From Leptolyngbya sp. 'hensonii' (GTDB lineage: Bacteria > Cyanobacteriota > Cyanobacteriia > GCF-001939115), in assembly GCF_001939115.1 (NCBI RefSeq), contig NZ_MQTZ01000043.1:124001-188000 (forward strand): 64,000 nucleotides of DNA, in the 5' to 3' direction. The stretch's first letter is position 1; every line of letters begins with the position of its first letter. The notes under the pieces are model-generated. The model did no database searches, had not been told where the DNA came from, and was given only the letters and a program-made list of their open reading frames with translations. Positions 48,995 to 57,991 of this stretch are shown piece by piece. A program made the position numbers and the translations under genes.

Positions 48995-49651
48995 TTAGCG
49001 ACTAGGCAGGAAAGGGCGAACAATTAAAAAGCCTGCACCAAAAGCAGAGACAACGATCAGGAGAATCACGATCGCCAACCACCAGCCATTAAAGTCTGGC
49101 CCTTGTTCTCCCTTAGGACCGCGATTGTATTGCCCCTCTTCCTGGCCAGTAAAGAGCTCTTCTGACAGGAGAGTGGGGTCAGGACTATCAGGCTTTGAAG
49201 GCTGATTTTTAGACCCTGAGCGTGAATTGGCTGCAGGATGAGCCGATTCCGTTTCTGGATGATGCCGGGTATTTCCATGGCGAACCCCTGGACGACCTCC
49301 CCTGGACCCACTGGGTGGAGGCAATTCATCGGGGACTTCAGGAGGGGTATAGTCTGCTTCCGTTGTTGCACCCCGGTTGCTCGGCTGGAAAGAATCCGCA
49401 ACCTGCCGTAGCCTCAAAGAAACCTGCACCACCCGCTCAATTTCTACACGGAGTTGCTGGTTCTGCCGGGTCAATTGCTGATTCTGATTGTGCAAAGAGT
49501 CCAACATGGTCCGGGCTGCCTGCAATTCTGCACTAACTTCCCGATAAAGAGAAATTGGCACAGATGCAGAATAACTGGGAGCTGGAGCTTGAGATCCTGA
49601 ATTGGCACTATTCTTGGGTGCCGACTTGCCGCCTGCTTTATGATTTGACAT
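48995..49651 (-). CDS. Coiled-coil protein with C-terminal membrane anchor
   Basis: A protein of 218 residues. Its order is a polar alanine- and serine-rich N-terminus, a coiled coil (REVSAELQAARTMLDSLHNQ through RVVQVSLRLRQVADSF, about 35-85), a long disordered Pro/Gly/Ser/Glu-rich region and one C-terminal membrane segment (WLAIVILLIVVSAFGAGFLIV). It is probably an inner-membrane tail-anchored scaffold in cyanobacteria; function unknown. The ATG at 49651 (MSNHKAGG) is chosen; the frame is open further upstream to 49747. A 13-bp duplication covers the start codon. Confidence 0.72.
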   Translation of the reverse strand: MSNHKAGGKSAPKNSANSGSQAPAPSYSASVPISLYREVSAELQAARTMLDSLHNQNQQLTRQNQQLRVEIERVVQVSLRLRQVADSFQPSNRGATTEADYTPPEVPDELPPPSGSRGGRPGVRHGNTRHHPETESAHPAANSRSGSKNQPSKPDSPDPTLLSEELFTGQEEGQYNRGPKGEQGPDFNGWWLAIVILLIVVSAFGAGFLIVRPFLPSR

Positions 49652-49667
49652 GTGCTTTTGACATGTG
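49644..49667. repeat. 13-bp-period duplication across a start codon
   Basis: TTTGACATGTG occurs at 49644-49654 and again at 49657-49667. Read on the minus strand each copy contains CACATGTCAAA, so two ATGs 13 bases apart result (49651 and 49664), in different frames. The upstream one opens an eight-codon frame that overlaps the real start. Confidence 0.9.
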
Positions 49668-49892
49668 TCGTTGCTGTTTTGGTTTACAAATGAGAGAATT
49701 TCAGATGCCCCATTTGAATACCTGCAATTAGAGCAACTTAGGGGCAATTCGTCAAGAAACTCACGGTGGTTTTTTTAACAAGTCTTGCACCTTGAGTCAG
49801 GGGCATTTTTGCATTTGCTTAGGGTCAGACCAATTGCATCTCTAACCTGTTATAAATCAATCCTCACTGTCCTCCCAGGAGTTCCTACCGAT

Positions 49893-50300
49893 ATGACCCT
49901 TACAGAATCTGCAACATCCAATAGCAACAATGATGTCAAGTACGGGGAGCGACTGATCGAAGAAGGTGCATTAATTACCTTCCCCAATCCCCGTCCAGGA
50001 CGGCGTTATGATATACACATTACCCTGCCAGAATTTACCTGTAAGTGCCCTTTCTCTGGCTATCCAGACTTTGCCACTATTTCATTGACCTATGTACCCG
50101 ATCAGAAGGTGGTAGAGCTAAAAACCCTGAAGCTATACATCAACAGCTATCGAGATCGCTACATTTCCCATGAAGAATCGGTCAACCAGATTTTAGATGA
50201 CCTGGTAGCCGCCTGCGATCCCCTGGAGATCAAAGTCAAGGGTGATTTCTCCCCACGAGGAAATGTCCACACCGTGATTGAGGTCGAGCACCGACAGTAA
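49893..50300 (+). CDS. queF: NADPH-dependent 7-cyano-7-deazaguanine reductase
   Basis: Reduces preQ0 to preQ1 in queuosine biosynthesis. The 135-residue product is the short unimodular QueF form. The thioimide-forming cysteine is Cys52 in TCKCPFSGYPDF; LKLYINSYRDRYISHEESVNQ is the QueF NADPH-binding signature with its glutamate and histidine. The ATG at 49893 is preferred for AGGAG at 49877-49881; the frame is open to 49785. No preQ1 riboswitch consensus is visible in the leader. Confidence 0.96.
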   Translation: MTLTESATSNSNNDVKYGERLIEEGALITFPNPRPGRRYDIHITLPEFTCKCPFSGYPDFATISLTYVPDQKVVELKTLKLYINSYRDRYISHEESVNQILDDLVAACDPLEIKVKGDFSPRGNVHTVIEVEHRQ

Positions 50301-50340
50301 TTGTCGAGGGAAGGTTTTTAACCTTCCCCTGCCCAGGGTA

Positions 50341-50931
50341 TTAACCGCGATTGCGCTCCAGCAGCAACATCATTAGCAAGCTGAGAACCGCCTGTTTTTC
50401 CTCATCCTCACTCATCTGATTGACCTGGATAATCGTAAAGATTCTGGATAGAAAAGCCGGAACCTTTTCCAGTCGCATCACCACAGTGCCATCGGTGCGC
50501 GCAACCAGGTACTTAGGGTTGAATACATATCCCGTAAACATCCCCAGAATAGGGATTTCGGCAAATAGAGCGTCTGCCACCTTGACCCAGGGGTTTTCCT
50601 CGCGAATGGTTATGGCGGGAGTCTCTGTATGGGCTGGGGAAATGTCGTAATGGGCAGTCCAGAGCGATCGCATCCCCCGGCGCTTCACAGACCCCAGCTC
50701 ATTGCCATTTTGATCCTTGAAATGATAGCGGGCAGAAAAATCAATGATCCGATCGGCCTTGATAGAGTAGAGGGGGATTTGCCGCTGCTCATCCGCGAAA
50801 AGGGTAATATCCTCTTTGAGTTTGAATAACTTTTGCCTCACATAGAAAACTGGCTTGCCACTTGCATCCACGACAGAAATCTGGGGTGCAAAGGAAAACA
50901 GCTTAAACGTCAGTTTTAAGGGGTAGTCCAT
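50341..50931 (-). CDS. LURP-one-related (LOR/Tubby-like fold) protein
   Basis: A 196-residue protein of the LURP-one-related type, related in fold to Tubby and phospholipid scramblases. Recognisable pieces are PLKLTFKLFSFAPQISVVDASGKPVFYVRQKLFKLKEDITLFADE and YSIKADRIIDFSARYHF. It has no signal peptide; a hydrophobic loop (AEIPILGMFTGYVFNP) may contact membranes. Role unknown. The ATG at 50931 is used; a TTG at 50943 would add four residues. Confidence 0.8.
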   Translation of the reverse strand: MDYPLKLTFKLFSFAPQISVVDASGKPVFYVRQKLFKLKEDITLFADEQRQIPLYSIKADRIIDFSARYHFKDQNGNELGSVKRRGMRSLWTAHYDISPAHTETPAITIREENPWVKVADALFAEIPILGMFTGYVFNPKYLVARTDGTVVMRLEKVPAFLSRIFTIIQVNQMSEDEEKQAVLSLLMMLLLERNRG

Positions 50932-51029
50932 AGCTGCTCTCAAACTTCAAGACGTACTCCAAGACAATAGCACCTGCAGTTTACCCTGATGTAAAAGGTT
51001 ACAGACCAAAGCCCTCATCTGCTGGCTTT

Positions 51030-52517
51030 TTAGAGAAACTTCAGCTTCTGGCAGGCATAGAGACACATTCGCAGTAACACCAATCCTTCCCGGAAATGGG
51101 CAATGTTGGATTGACCGTAACTGCGAGGTTGGTATCGCACTGGCACTTCCACAATGTGCAGATTCAGTTTGGCCGCACCAAACAGAAGGTCAAAGTCTCC
51201 AAAGGGATCAAAGTCTCCAAAGTAGGATCGGCCCTGAACAATGCGATCGTAATCTTCTCGCCAGAGCACCTTGGTACCGCACAGAGTATCTTTCAGCCGC
51301 TGGCCTAACAGGAAAGAAAAGGCAGAGGCAAAGAACTTATTCGCCATGGTATTCAGCCAGGGCATGGCCTCCAGAGAACGCGGATAGACTAATCGGGAGC
51401 CATTAATAAACTCTCCCCGCCCCGTTGCAATCACGTCCAGAAAGTACGCCATCTCCTCGGGAGAAACGGTCAAATCCGCATCCAGGATAAACAGGATATC
51501 TCCCGTAGCTTCAGCAAAGCCCAGCCGAACCGCATCGGCCTTCCCCTTTCCTTTTTGCTGCAAGGCTTTGATCGTGAAAGAACCGTCATAACTGGCGATC
51601 GCCCGTTGAATTTCGCTCCAGGTGTCATCCTGAGAATGCCCCTCGACAAAAATAACTTCGGTGTGGTGGCCCAAAGGCGGGAGGCGGGCGATCGCCCCCG
51701 CAATGTTGCCCGCCTCATTACGAGCCGGGATGATCACAGAGCAGGTATATGGACTGGCCTGGCCCGGAAGAGGCCCCCTGAAGGGTCGAGCTACCACGTA
51801 GTTGGTCAACCCCAGATGGTTGAGGCCAGGAAGCTGAACCAGGTATCGATTGCAAAATTCCGACAACAGAGGAATGGGCTTAGGCATGAGAAACCGACGC
51901 CCTGACTTGACCGGGGTATAGCCTGTAATGGCCAATAGGTTCAGGACATCGGCCATAGACAGCCAATTTTGGGGTGGTTGGGGCCGCCGTTGCCCGACTT
52001 TCTCTGCCACATGTAGAAGGGGTTCCCAGAGAAAATTATGGAATGTCAGAATCAACCGGGTCCGAGGGGTACAAAGGACCTGGAGTTGTTGTAACACCAG
52101 TTGAATGTTGCTCAGGTAACCCAATGATCCGGACAGGAGAATGAAGTCAAACTTGCGGGTACAGGCTGGAAGAGCTTCTGGAGTCAGGGTCTCAGCATCC
52201 AGGCAGTGGAACTGCAACTGAGGATATTTTTCACTGGCAATATCAATAACGGTCTGGGAAAAATCAATCCCCACCCCTACAGCAGGCTCAACAGAAGCCA
52301 GTAAGTCTCCTGTGCCACACCCTATTTCCAGAACGCGACTTCCAGGGGGGATGAGAAATTGGTGCAATCGCTTCAGATCACCGTAGTAATAACGGTTGCG
52401 ATGGTTCCACCAGTCTAAATCCGGCGCGATCTGGTCAAAGTACTTATGAATCTGATCTTTGAATGACTCTCGTTGCATCAGGGGCTTTAACATGGTCCAT
52501 AGAATGCAGACCATCAT
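51030..52517 (-). CDS. Fused SAM-dependent methyltransferase and family 2 glycosyltransferase
   Basis: A 495-residue two-domain protein. The N-terminal part (about 20-240) is a class I methyltransferase with LEIGCGTGDLL, GIDFS and FDFILLSGSLGYL. The C-terminal part (about 255-495) is a GT2 enzyme with VIIPARNEAGNIAGAI, FVEGHSQDDTW, LDADLTVSPEE and DTLCGTKVLWR, resembling dolichyl-phosphate mannose synthase-like transferases. One polypeptide could methylate and glycosylate the same lipid or glycan. The exact start is uncertain; in-frame ATG codons at 52493 and 52478 are possible. Confidence 0.9.
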   Translation of the reverse strand: MMVCILWTMLKPLMQRESFKDQIHKYFDQIAPDLDWWNHRNRYYYGDLKRLHQFLIPPGSRVLEIGCGTGDLLASVEPAVGVGIDFSQTVIDIASEKYPQLQFHCLDAETLTPEALPACTRKFDFILLSGSLGYLSNIQLVLQQLQVLCTPRTRLILTFHNFLWEPLLHVAEKVGQRRPQPPQNWLSMADVLNLLAITGYTPVKSGRRFLMPKPIPLLSEFCNRYLVQLPGLNHLGLTNYVVARPFRGPLPGQASPYTCSVIIPARNEAGNIAGAIARLPPLGHHTEVIFVEGHSQDDTWSEIQRAIASYDGSFTIKALQQKGKGKADAVRLGFAEATGDILFILDADLTVSPEEMAYFLDVIATGRGEFINGSRLVYPRSLEAMPWLNTMANKFFASAFSFLLGQRLKDTLCGTKVLWREDYDRIVQGRSYFGDFDPFGDFDLLFGAAKLNLHIVEVPVRYQPRSYGQSNIAHFREGLVLLRMCLYACQKLKFL

Positions 52518-52616
52518 CTGCCACTAGAACCTGTGGCGTCCAATAGTCTCCAGTCTGATTTCAGTTCCTTAATCTCAACTTAGTCTACAGGGAAGGGGCT
52601 GGTCTTGCATCTATCC

Positions 52617-53432
52617 CTATTTCAATTTGAGGAACTTGTCCAGAGACGCCACCATCGCAGGAGGCCAGCGACGAACTTCCGCGACCCACCGGATATCCTT
52701 GTAGCGCTGGTCCAGGCCAACCACCGACACCCACTGACTTTCTGCCTCTCCCACCTGCCCCTGAGTCCACAGAACTGCCGTCAAAGCCGCTCGCATATCC
52801 GCAAATTTGGGATACTTGCGCACCAGGTTACGGATGAGGCGGAGGGACTCTTCCAATTGCCCATCCTGATACAGGGCCAGGGCATAGTTGGCCTGGGCAA
52901 AAGCAAAGTCAGGGGCCAGAGCAATGGCTTGCTGAAAGTCTGCGATCGCCTGCTGCCATTGGCCCAGACCAGCCTCCGCGTTCCCCCGGTTGTTAAATGC
53001 CGCCGCATCCTGAGGATCCAGTTGCAAGACCTGGTTGTAGTCGGCGATCGCCGCTTCCCAGCGCCCCAACCCTTCCAAAGCTGTGCCCCGGTTCAGATAG
53101 GGGTCGGGGGCATTGGGAGCCAGTTTAATCGCCTGGTCAAAGTCTGCGATCGCGGCCTCCAGCTTGTGTTGACTCACCCTGGAATTTCCCCGGTTACTCC
53201 AGGCTGCGGCATTCTCTGGGAACCGATCGATGACTTGAGTCCAGAGCTGTTCTGCGGTGGCGAAATCGGCGTGATTCGTGGCGATAAAAGCCTGCTCAAA
53301 CAGGGTATCTACCTGCTGCATCAAGGCACTGGGTTCTGACACAGTCTCTGCCAGAACCGGGGATAGGGTACCCAGCCACAGACTTCCCATCAACAACACA
53401 TTGCATAACAGTGACAGAATATGCCGGATCAT
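52617..53432 (-). CDS. Exported TPR protein
   Basis: A 271-residue protein with a signal peptide (MIRHILSLLCNVLLMGSLWLG, cleavage near VLAE) and about five tetratricopeptide repeats (NAAAWSNRGNSRVSQHKLEAAIADFDQAIKLAP and similar). It is probably a periplasmic or lumenal scaffold. The ATG at 53432 is preferred because it begins the signal peptide. It is 29 bases downstream of ruvB on the same strand; co-transcription is likely but a shared function is not evident. Confidence 0.85.
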   Translation of the reverse strand: MIRHILSLLCNVLLMGSLWLGTLSPVLAETVSEPSALMQQVDTLFEQAFIATNHADFATAEQLWTQVIDRFPENAAAWSNRGNSRVSQHKLEAAIADFDQAIKLAPNAPDPYLNRGTALEGLGRWEAAIADYNQVLQLDPQDAAAFNNRGNAEAGLGQWQQAIADFQQAIALAPDFAFAQANYALALYQDGQLEESLRLIRNLVRKYPKFADMRAALTAVLWTQGQVGEAESQWVSVVGLDQRYKDIRWVAEVRRWPPAMVASLDKFLKLK

Positions 53433-53461
53433 GGCTTCGTCCAAATTTGTGAATACCGGAT

Positions 53462-54592
53462 TCAAGGTGTCCCATCGGGTGGAACATAACCCAAATGCCG
53501 CCAGGCTGCTGGGGTGGCGATTCGCCCTCGAGGGGTGCGGTTCAGATAACCAATCTGCAACAGGTAGGGTTCGTACACTTCCTCGATCGTCTGTGCATCT
53601 TCCCCAGTTGCAGCCGCCATCGTTTCCAATCCTACCGGCCCCCCATTAAAATTCTCAATCATGACACTGAGGAGCCGCCGATCGGTCCAATCCAGGCCAC
53701 AGGGATCGACATTGAACAGTTCCAGAGCTTCGGCAGCGATGGCCTCGGAAATCTGGCCAGATGCCTTGACCTCCACAAAGTCACGCACGCGCTTCAGCAG
53801 CCGGTTAGCGATCCGGGGCGTGCCTCGGGAACGGCGGGCAATTTCCAGGGCACCTTCATCAGTAATGGCTGTATTCAGGATGCGAGCCGTGCGCAAAATA
53901 ATGGCGCTCAACTCATCCAGTTCGTAGAATCGCAGGCGCTGAATGGACCCAAAACGATCGCGCAGAGGCGAGGTAAGAGCCCCGACTCGGGTTGTTGCGC
54001 CGACCAGGGTAAAGGGGGGGAGTTTCAGGGACCGGGTGCGGGCACTGTGGCCTTTGCCCACTGTAATATCCACACGATAATCTTCCATGGCTGGATACAG
54101 GATTTCTTCTGTAACCCTGGGCAGACGGTGGATCTCATCGATAAACAGGATGTCCCCAGCCTGCAGGTTCATCAGGAGCCCGACGATATCCCGGGGGCGT
54201 TCCAGGGCTGGGGCTGTGGTGACCCGGCAATTGACCCCCATCTCCGTGGCCAAAATCAGTGACATGGTGGTTTTGCCCAGACCTGGAGGGCCGTACAATA
54301 ACAGATGATCCAGGGATTCTTTACGGGCCTGAGCAGCCTGGATGGTAATTTTGAGGACTTCCTTCAGGTCTTTCTGGCCAATGTAGTCAGTCAGCCGCTG
54401 AGGCCTGATCTTTTCCTCCTGCTTGCTCAGCTCCTCTTCTCTGGCTCTGGGTTCCAGGAGAGTGGCCCGTTCTGCTGGGGCCTGGTGGGGAGCCTCCCGA
54501 TCGGGGGCAGGGGATAGCTCCAGAGGGAGAGAATTTTCCTCAGGTTGGCGGCCTGGTGCAGGGGAGTGTTTTTTGGAAGAGACGATCGCCAT
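53462..54592 (-). CDS. ruvB: Holliday junction branch-migration helicase RuvB
   Basis: AAA+ motor that drives branch migration with RuvA. The 376-residue product has a disordered N-terminal extension of about 55 residues (Pro/Glu-rich) not found in E. coli, then [11 protein letters not shown], Walker [10 protein letters not shown], Walker B DEIHR, sensor 1 GATTR, the arginine finger region and a C-terminal winged helix ending [14 protein letters not shown]. The extension is common in cyanobacterial RuvB. First gene of a pair with the TPR gene. Confidence 0.97.
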   Translation of the reverse strand: MAIVSSKKHSPAPGRQPEENSLPLELSPAPDREAPHQAPAERATLLEPRAREEELSKQEEKIRPQRLTDYIGQKDLKEVLKITIQAAQARKESLDHLLLYGPPGLGKTTMSLILATEMGVNCRVTTAPALERPRDIVGLLMNLQAGDILFIDEIHRLPRVTEEILYPAMEDYRVDITVGKGHSARTRSLKLPPFTLVGATTRVGALTSPLRDRFGSIQRLRFYELDELSAIILRTARILNTAITDEGALEIARRSRGTPRIANRLLKRVRDFVEVKASGQISEAIAAEALELFNVDPCGLDWTDRRLLSVMIENFNGGPVGLETMAAATGEDAQTIEEVYEPYLLQIGYLNRTPRGRIATPAAWRHLGYVPPDGTP

Positions 54593-54814
54593 ATTTGAGT
54601 ATTATCTTACTTAAGGACCTGAAGGCTATCTGATCGATAGCTGGCAAGTCTTGCTGCAAAACCATTACGAATCATTTATTTATTGTAGCTCCCAGCATAG
54701 TTCAGATGTTCTGAAAAGCAAAGGGAGATTTCTGCAAAACTTGCACTCCGTGCTTTTAAAGCAAGAAAATTTATCGGTAACGCTCACCCCTGTATCGTAA
54801 ATCGTCAACTTTCT

Positions 54815-55627
54815 ATGAAGTCCTATCTGGCTGCTGCAATTCAAATGAATAGTGTACCTGACCTGCAGAAGAATCTGGCGCAGGCAGAGGAGCTTATCGA
54901 TCTGGCGGTTCGGCGAGGTGCTGAACTGGTGGCCCTGCCAGAGAACTTCTCCTTCCTGGGCGATGAAGAAGTCAAGTTGCAGCAAGCAAAGGCGATCGCC
55001 CATGAGAGTGGTAAGTTTCTCCGGACGATGGCCCAGCGATTTCAGATCACCATCCTGGGGGGAGGGTTTCCGGTTCCTGTGGAGCACAATAAAGTCTTCA
55101 ATACGGCTTTATTGCTGGGGCCAAATGGAGAAGAACTGGCCCGCTACGAAAAAGTTCACCTGTTTGATGTCAACCTGCCCGATGGCAATACCTATCGGGA
55201 ATCCAGCACCGTTCTGGCAGGGCTGCGAATGCCCCCAGTCTATCCTTCCAAAGAACTGGGTAATCTGGGGTTATCGGTCTGTTACGATGTCCGGTTTCCA
55301 GAGCTGTACCGCCATCTTTCCCAGATGGGAGCAGATGTGCTGTTTGTCCCAGCGGCTTTTACGGCCTATACCGGCAAAGATCACTGGCAGGTTCTATTAC
55401 AGGCCCGGGCGATCGAGAACACCTGTTACGTCATCGCCCCGGCCCAAACAGGTAAACATAACAGCATGCGTCAATCCCACGGTCATGCCATGATTATTGA
55501 CCCCTGGGGAGTCGTATTGGCTGATGCTGGAGATATGCCGGGGATTGCGATCGCGGCGATCGACTTCACCCGTCTGGATCAGGTTCGGCGTCAAATGCCC
55601 AGTCTGCAACATCGCGTGTTTATCTAA
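54815..55627 (+). CDS. Carbon-nitrogen hydrolase (nitrilase superfamily, Nit-type amidase)
   Basis: A 270-residue amidase of the Nit1/Nit2 branch. The catalytic triad is visible: Glu in LPENFSF, Lys in YEKVHLFDV and Cys in SVCYDVRFPELYR. Close relatives hydrolyse deaminated glutathione or omega-amides such as 2-oxoglutaramate. The first is favoured here on overall motif similarity, without certainty. Its stop codon overlaps that of the convergent Nudix gene. Confidence 0.9.
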   Translation: MKSYLAAAIQMNSVPDLQKNLAQAEELIDLAVRRGAELVALPENFSFLGDEEVKLQQAKAIAHESGKFLRTMAQRFQITILGGGFPVPVEHNKVFNTALLLGPNGEELARYEKVHLFDVNLPDGNTYRESSTVLAGLRMPPVYPSKELGNLGLSVCYDVRFPELYRHLSQMGADVLFVPAAFTAYTGKDHWQVLLQARAIENTCYVIAPAQTGKHNSMRQSHGHAMIIDPWGVVLADAGDMPGIAIAAIDFTRLDQVRRQMPSLQHRVFI

Positions 55628-56172
55628 GCAGTAAGTCCTGGATGCCGCTGCCACCATTCCAGCAGAACCGCACGACATTGTAGGCAGGTCAGGTGTTGTA
55701 GTAAGTCCTGGATTCCGCCCTCAGTGATCAGGACGGTAGTCCCAATGGATTCAGGGGATAACCGCACATCTGGGTGGATTTCGGCGACAAAGCCAAACAG
55801 TTTCTGATTGGAAAAGGAGCTGTTGATCGGCCAGCCCTCTACATTAAGGGTCTGGAGATCCTCAATCATCTGGGGGGGCAGACCCAATTCCCGCTGCAGA
55901 ATCCCCGGAATGGCCTCTGCTGCTGTTTGGCCTGTGGGCACGCGACCACCAGGAAAATCAAGGGTGCAGTGACCCACCCCAGGACGGTAGGCAGGCGGGG
56001 GGAGTAGCAGACGATCGGCCTGGATGGGTAGAATGATGACGGAATCCGCCCGCTCCACCCGCCAGTATTCCAGTTGTTCACCCGTCTCTGTCAGCAGGTG
56101 TTCTCCAATCAGGGTCATCCAGCGAGACCGTAATTCCAGAAACCGATCGTGGATTTGCCAATCTGGGGTCAT
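55624..56172 (-). CDS. Nudix-fold protein with degenerate Nudix box
   Basis: A 182-residue protein with the Nudix fold region DFPGGRVPTGQTAAEAI. The usual Gx5Ex7REUxEExGU box reads as GRVPTGQ...GILQRELGL: the first Glu is Gln, REL is replaced by GIL and the EE pair is RE. Metal coordination is therefore partly lost. It may hydrolyse a nucleotide poorly or have become a binding protein. It is convergent with the amidase; the two stop codons overlap in CTAA (55624-55627). Confidence 0.78.
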   Translation of the reverse strand: MTPDWQIHDRFLELRSRWMTLIGEHLLTETGEQLEYWRVERADSVIILPIQADRLLLPPPAYRPGVGHCTLDFPGGRVPTGQTAAEAIPGILQRELGLPPQMIEDLQTLNVEGWPINSSFSNQKLFGFVAEIHPDVRLSPESIGTTVLITEGGIQDLLQHLTCLQCRAVLLEWWQRHPGLTA

Positions 56173-56389
56173 CGTTTGCAGGGATAGGGAATGGGCAATG
56201 GAGAACAGCAGCAGAGGGTGATCAAGCCTGCCTGGGAAGCCCTACCATACTGCACCCTCTCTCTGATTGATGCATGGCTGCGGTACTTCTACCAAGGCAA
56301 TGCTTTGGGCTTCTCCCTCCTCACCAGCATATCCCTTGCTCTGCCACCTAAACTGGCCCAATCCTTGAACAGAAATAATCCAATGAGCC

Positions 56390-57409
56390 ATGAGCCATGA
56401 CCCCATGGAACAGTTTCCCATCATTCTGATTCCAGCAGCCCTCAGAGAAGTTCAAGTAGATGTGACACTATTCCCCATTCCACCGGGACTGAGAGCCCCG
56501 CAGCCGCCCCGTCCCCCTAGGCCCCCCGGGCGCAGGCCACGCCGCTGGAACCAGATGCGGGTCATCCAAGCTAGTTTAACCATTCTCAGCCTGGGGTTTC
56601 TGGCCACGGCCCTGCTGATGATCCTGTATCCCCCCACCAGCCCAACCCTGCTAATCTTCGTACCCATTCCGGCTGTGGTGCTGGGCTTTAGCCTGATGTT
56701 GCTCCAACTCCAGTCCTTTCCCCGACGATTACATCGGTACAGGCGGCGGCAACGGCACTATCAGCAACAGCGGCAGCTTTACGATCGGGCTTTACTGGTC
56801 TTTGCGGAACAGAAACATCAGTACCAGCTCACGCTGGATAGCATCAAATCTGCCGCACCTCAGTATCCTCACAGGCAGGCCCTGTTGCTGCAGGTGCTGC
56901 GCCAAACCGTACTTCCCGACAGGACCAAGAGTGCCGCGCTGCGAGGACGCAGTGAGGGAGAATTTGGCGAATATCTGCGGCGCTACTTTCCAGACAAAAT
57001 CTACACTGGGCTGGCGTTGACAATCCCTGGGTACTCCCACCCTTATACCCCTGATTTTGCCTATGTCGATCGCACGATTAGCCTTTGTCTGGATATTGAA
57101 ATTGATGAGCCTTACCGCCATGGGGAAGCGGACCCCCTCCACTACCGGGGGTCTGAGAAAGACAGACAGCGTAATGCCTTTTTCCTGAATCGCGGCTGGA
57201 TTGTGATTCGGTTTAGTGAAGAGCAGGCCATGCGGCAGGCCAACAGTTGTTGCAAAACTATTGCCGCAACGATCGCCCAAATCCTGACAGACCCTTCCTA
57301 TCTACTTCCCTTTTCTGAAGTGCCGGACCTGCAACCAGTCAGGTGTTGGACCGCAGAGGAAGGGAAACAAATGGCTCGCCAGAATTATCGCGCCCAGTAC
57401 GGATGCTAG
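56390..57409 (+). CDS. Membrane-anchored DUF559/VSR-fold putative nuclease
   Basis: A 339-residue protein. After a proline-rich N-terminus come two membrane segments (about 57-80 and 85-108) and a basic coiled region (110-150). The C-terminal half looks like the DUF559/VSR endonuclease-like fold: SEGEFGEYL, PDFAYVD (Asp222), CLDIEIDEPY (Glu237, Asp239) and DRQRNAFFLNRGWIVIRFSEEQ. DUF559 proteins also use an ExD rather than ExK. Activity is unproven. The start is uncertain: ATGAGCC heptamers repeat just upstream, and an ATG at 56405 is possible. Confidence 0.75.
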   Translation: MSHDPMEQFPIILIPAALREVQVDVTLFPIPPGLRAPQPPRPPRPPGRRPRRWNQMRVIQASLTILSLGFLATALLMILYPPTSPTLLIFVPIPAVVLGFSLMLLQLQSFPRRLHRYRRRQRHYQQQRQLYDRALLVFAEQKHQYQLTLDSIKSAAPQYPHRQALLLQVLRQTVLPDRTKSAALRGRSEGEFGEYLRRYFPDKIYTGLALTIPGYSHPYTPDFAYVDRTISLCLDIEIDEPYRHGEADPLHYRGSEKDRQRNAFFLNRGWIVIRFSEEQAMRQANSCCKTIAATIAQILTDPSYLLPFSEVPDLQPVRCWTAEEGKQMARQNYRAQYGC

Positions 57410-57434
57410 CGGAGACAGTCAGATGGCTCCTGAT

Positions 57435-57800
57435 TCAGTGGGGATCTTGGTACAGAAAAACTTCGTCAATTCGCATCTCGTAAGGAGCCCCTAACCCAGC
57501 CGGAGGACAGATGCGAATGCGAGCGCTGTCAGAGAATGCCTCCAAGCCTGCTGCGATAGCAGTAATGTTATTCAGGATCTGCCAATTTAATCCATGATCG
57601 GGGCAGGCAATGACCAGTGTTAGGGATTGAGCACTGGTCGTTACATACCACTCACAGCGGGTCAGCAAGCCCTGGATAACACCATCGCAGGTTTCATAAA
57701 ATCGTTTGCCGATGGATTCTTCCAATTGACGACGTAACAGTCTGTCCTCTGTCGAGGAATGGGAGGGCTGATCATCGGCGGGTAGCGAGGAATGGCTCAT
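57435..57800 (-). CDS. Conserved hypothetical protein
   Basis: A protein of 121 residues starting MSHSSLPADDQ. It has a charged, helical N-terminal part (DRLLRRQLEESIGKRFYETCDGVIQGLL) and a small alpha/beta domain ending RIDEVFLYQDPH. No motif of known activity is seen and no signal or membrane segment is present. The frame is open upstream to 57866, but the 57800 ATG fits better. It lies between a membrane-anchored DUF559-like gene (convergent) and an RTX gene on the same strand. Confidence 0.6.
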   Translation of the reverse strand: MSHSSLPADDQPSHSSTEDRLLRRQLEESIGKRFYETCDGVIQGLLTRCEWYVTTSAQSLTLVIACPDHGLNWQILNNITAIAAGLEAFSDSARIRICPPAGLGAPYEMRIDEVFLYQDPH

Positions 57801-57991
57801 CGCACCAAACTCCTGAGTTATGGACCTAAGTTTATTAAATACCGAACGCCCTATTTCGGAACACATCTTTATGGGTTCCTAACAATTAGTGCTGGGGGCA
57901 ATGACTGGCAAAATTGCCAGAAGCCCAATCCCCCATGGTTACAGGTTCGTCGAATTGCCAGCCAGGAGACGGGTCCATTTTGTGGCTGGGG

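Noticed and set aside
49748-49892. Possible preQ1 riboswitch in the queF leader
   Set aside because: The conserved preQ1-I pattern (loop sequence and A-rich tail ending near the start) could not be found; only a TATAAA-like promoter box is present.
51190-51230. Apparent short duplication inside the methyltransferase-GT2 gene (TCAAAGTCTCCAAAG twice)
   Set aside because: It encodes FGDFD twice as part of FGDFDPFGDFD, which looks like a normal part of this GT2 subfamily rather than a recent duplication.
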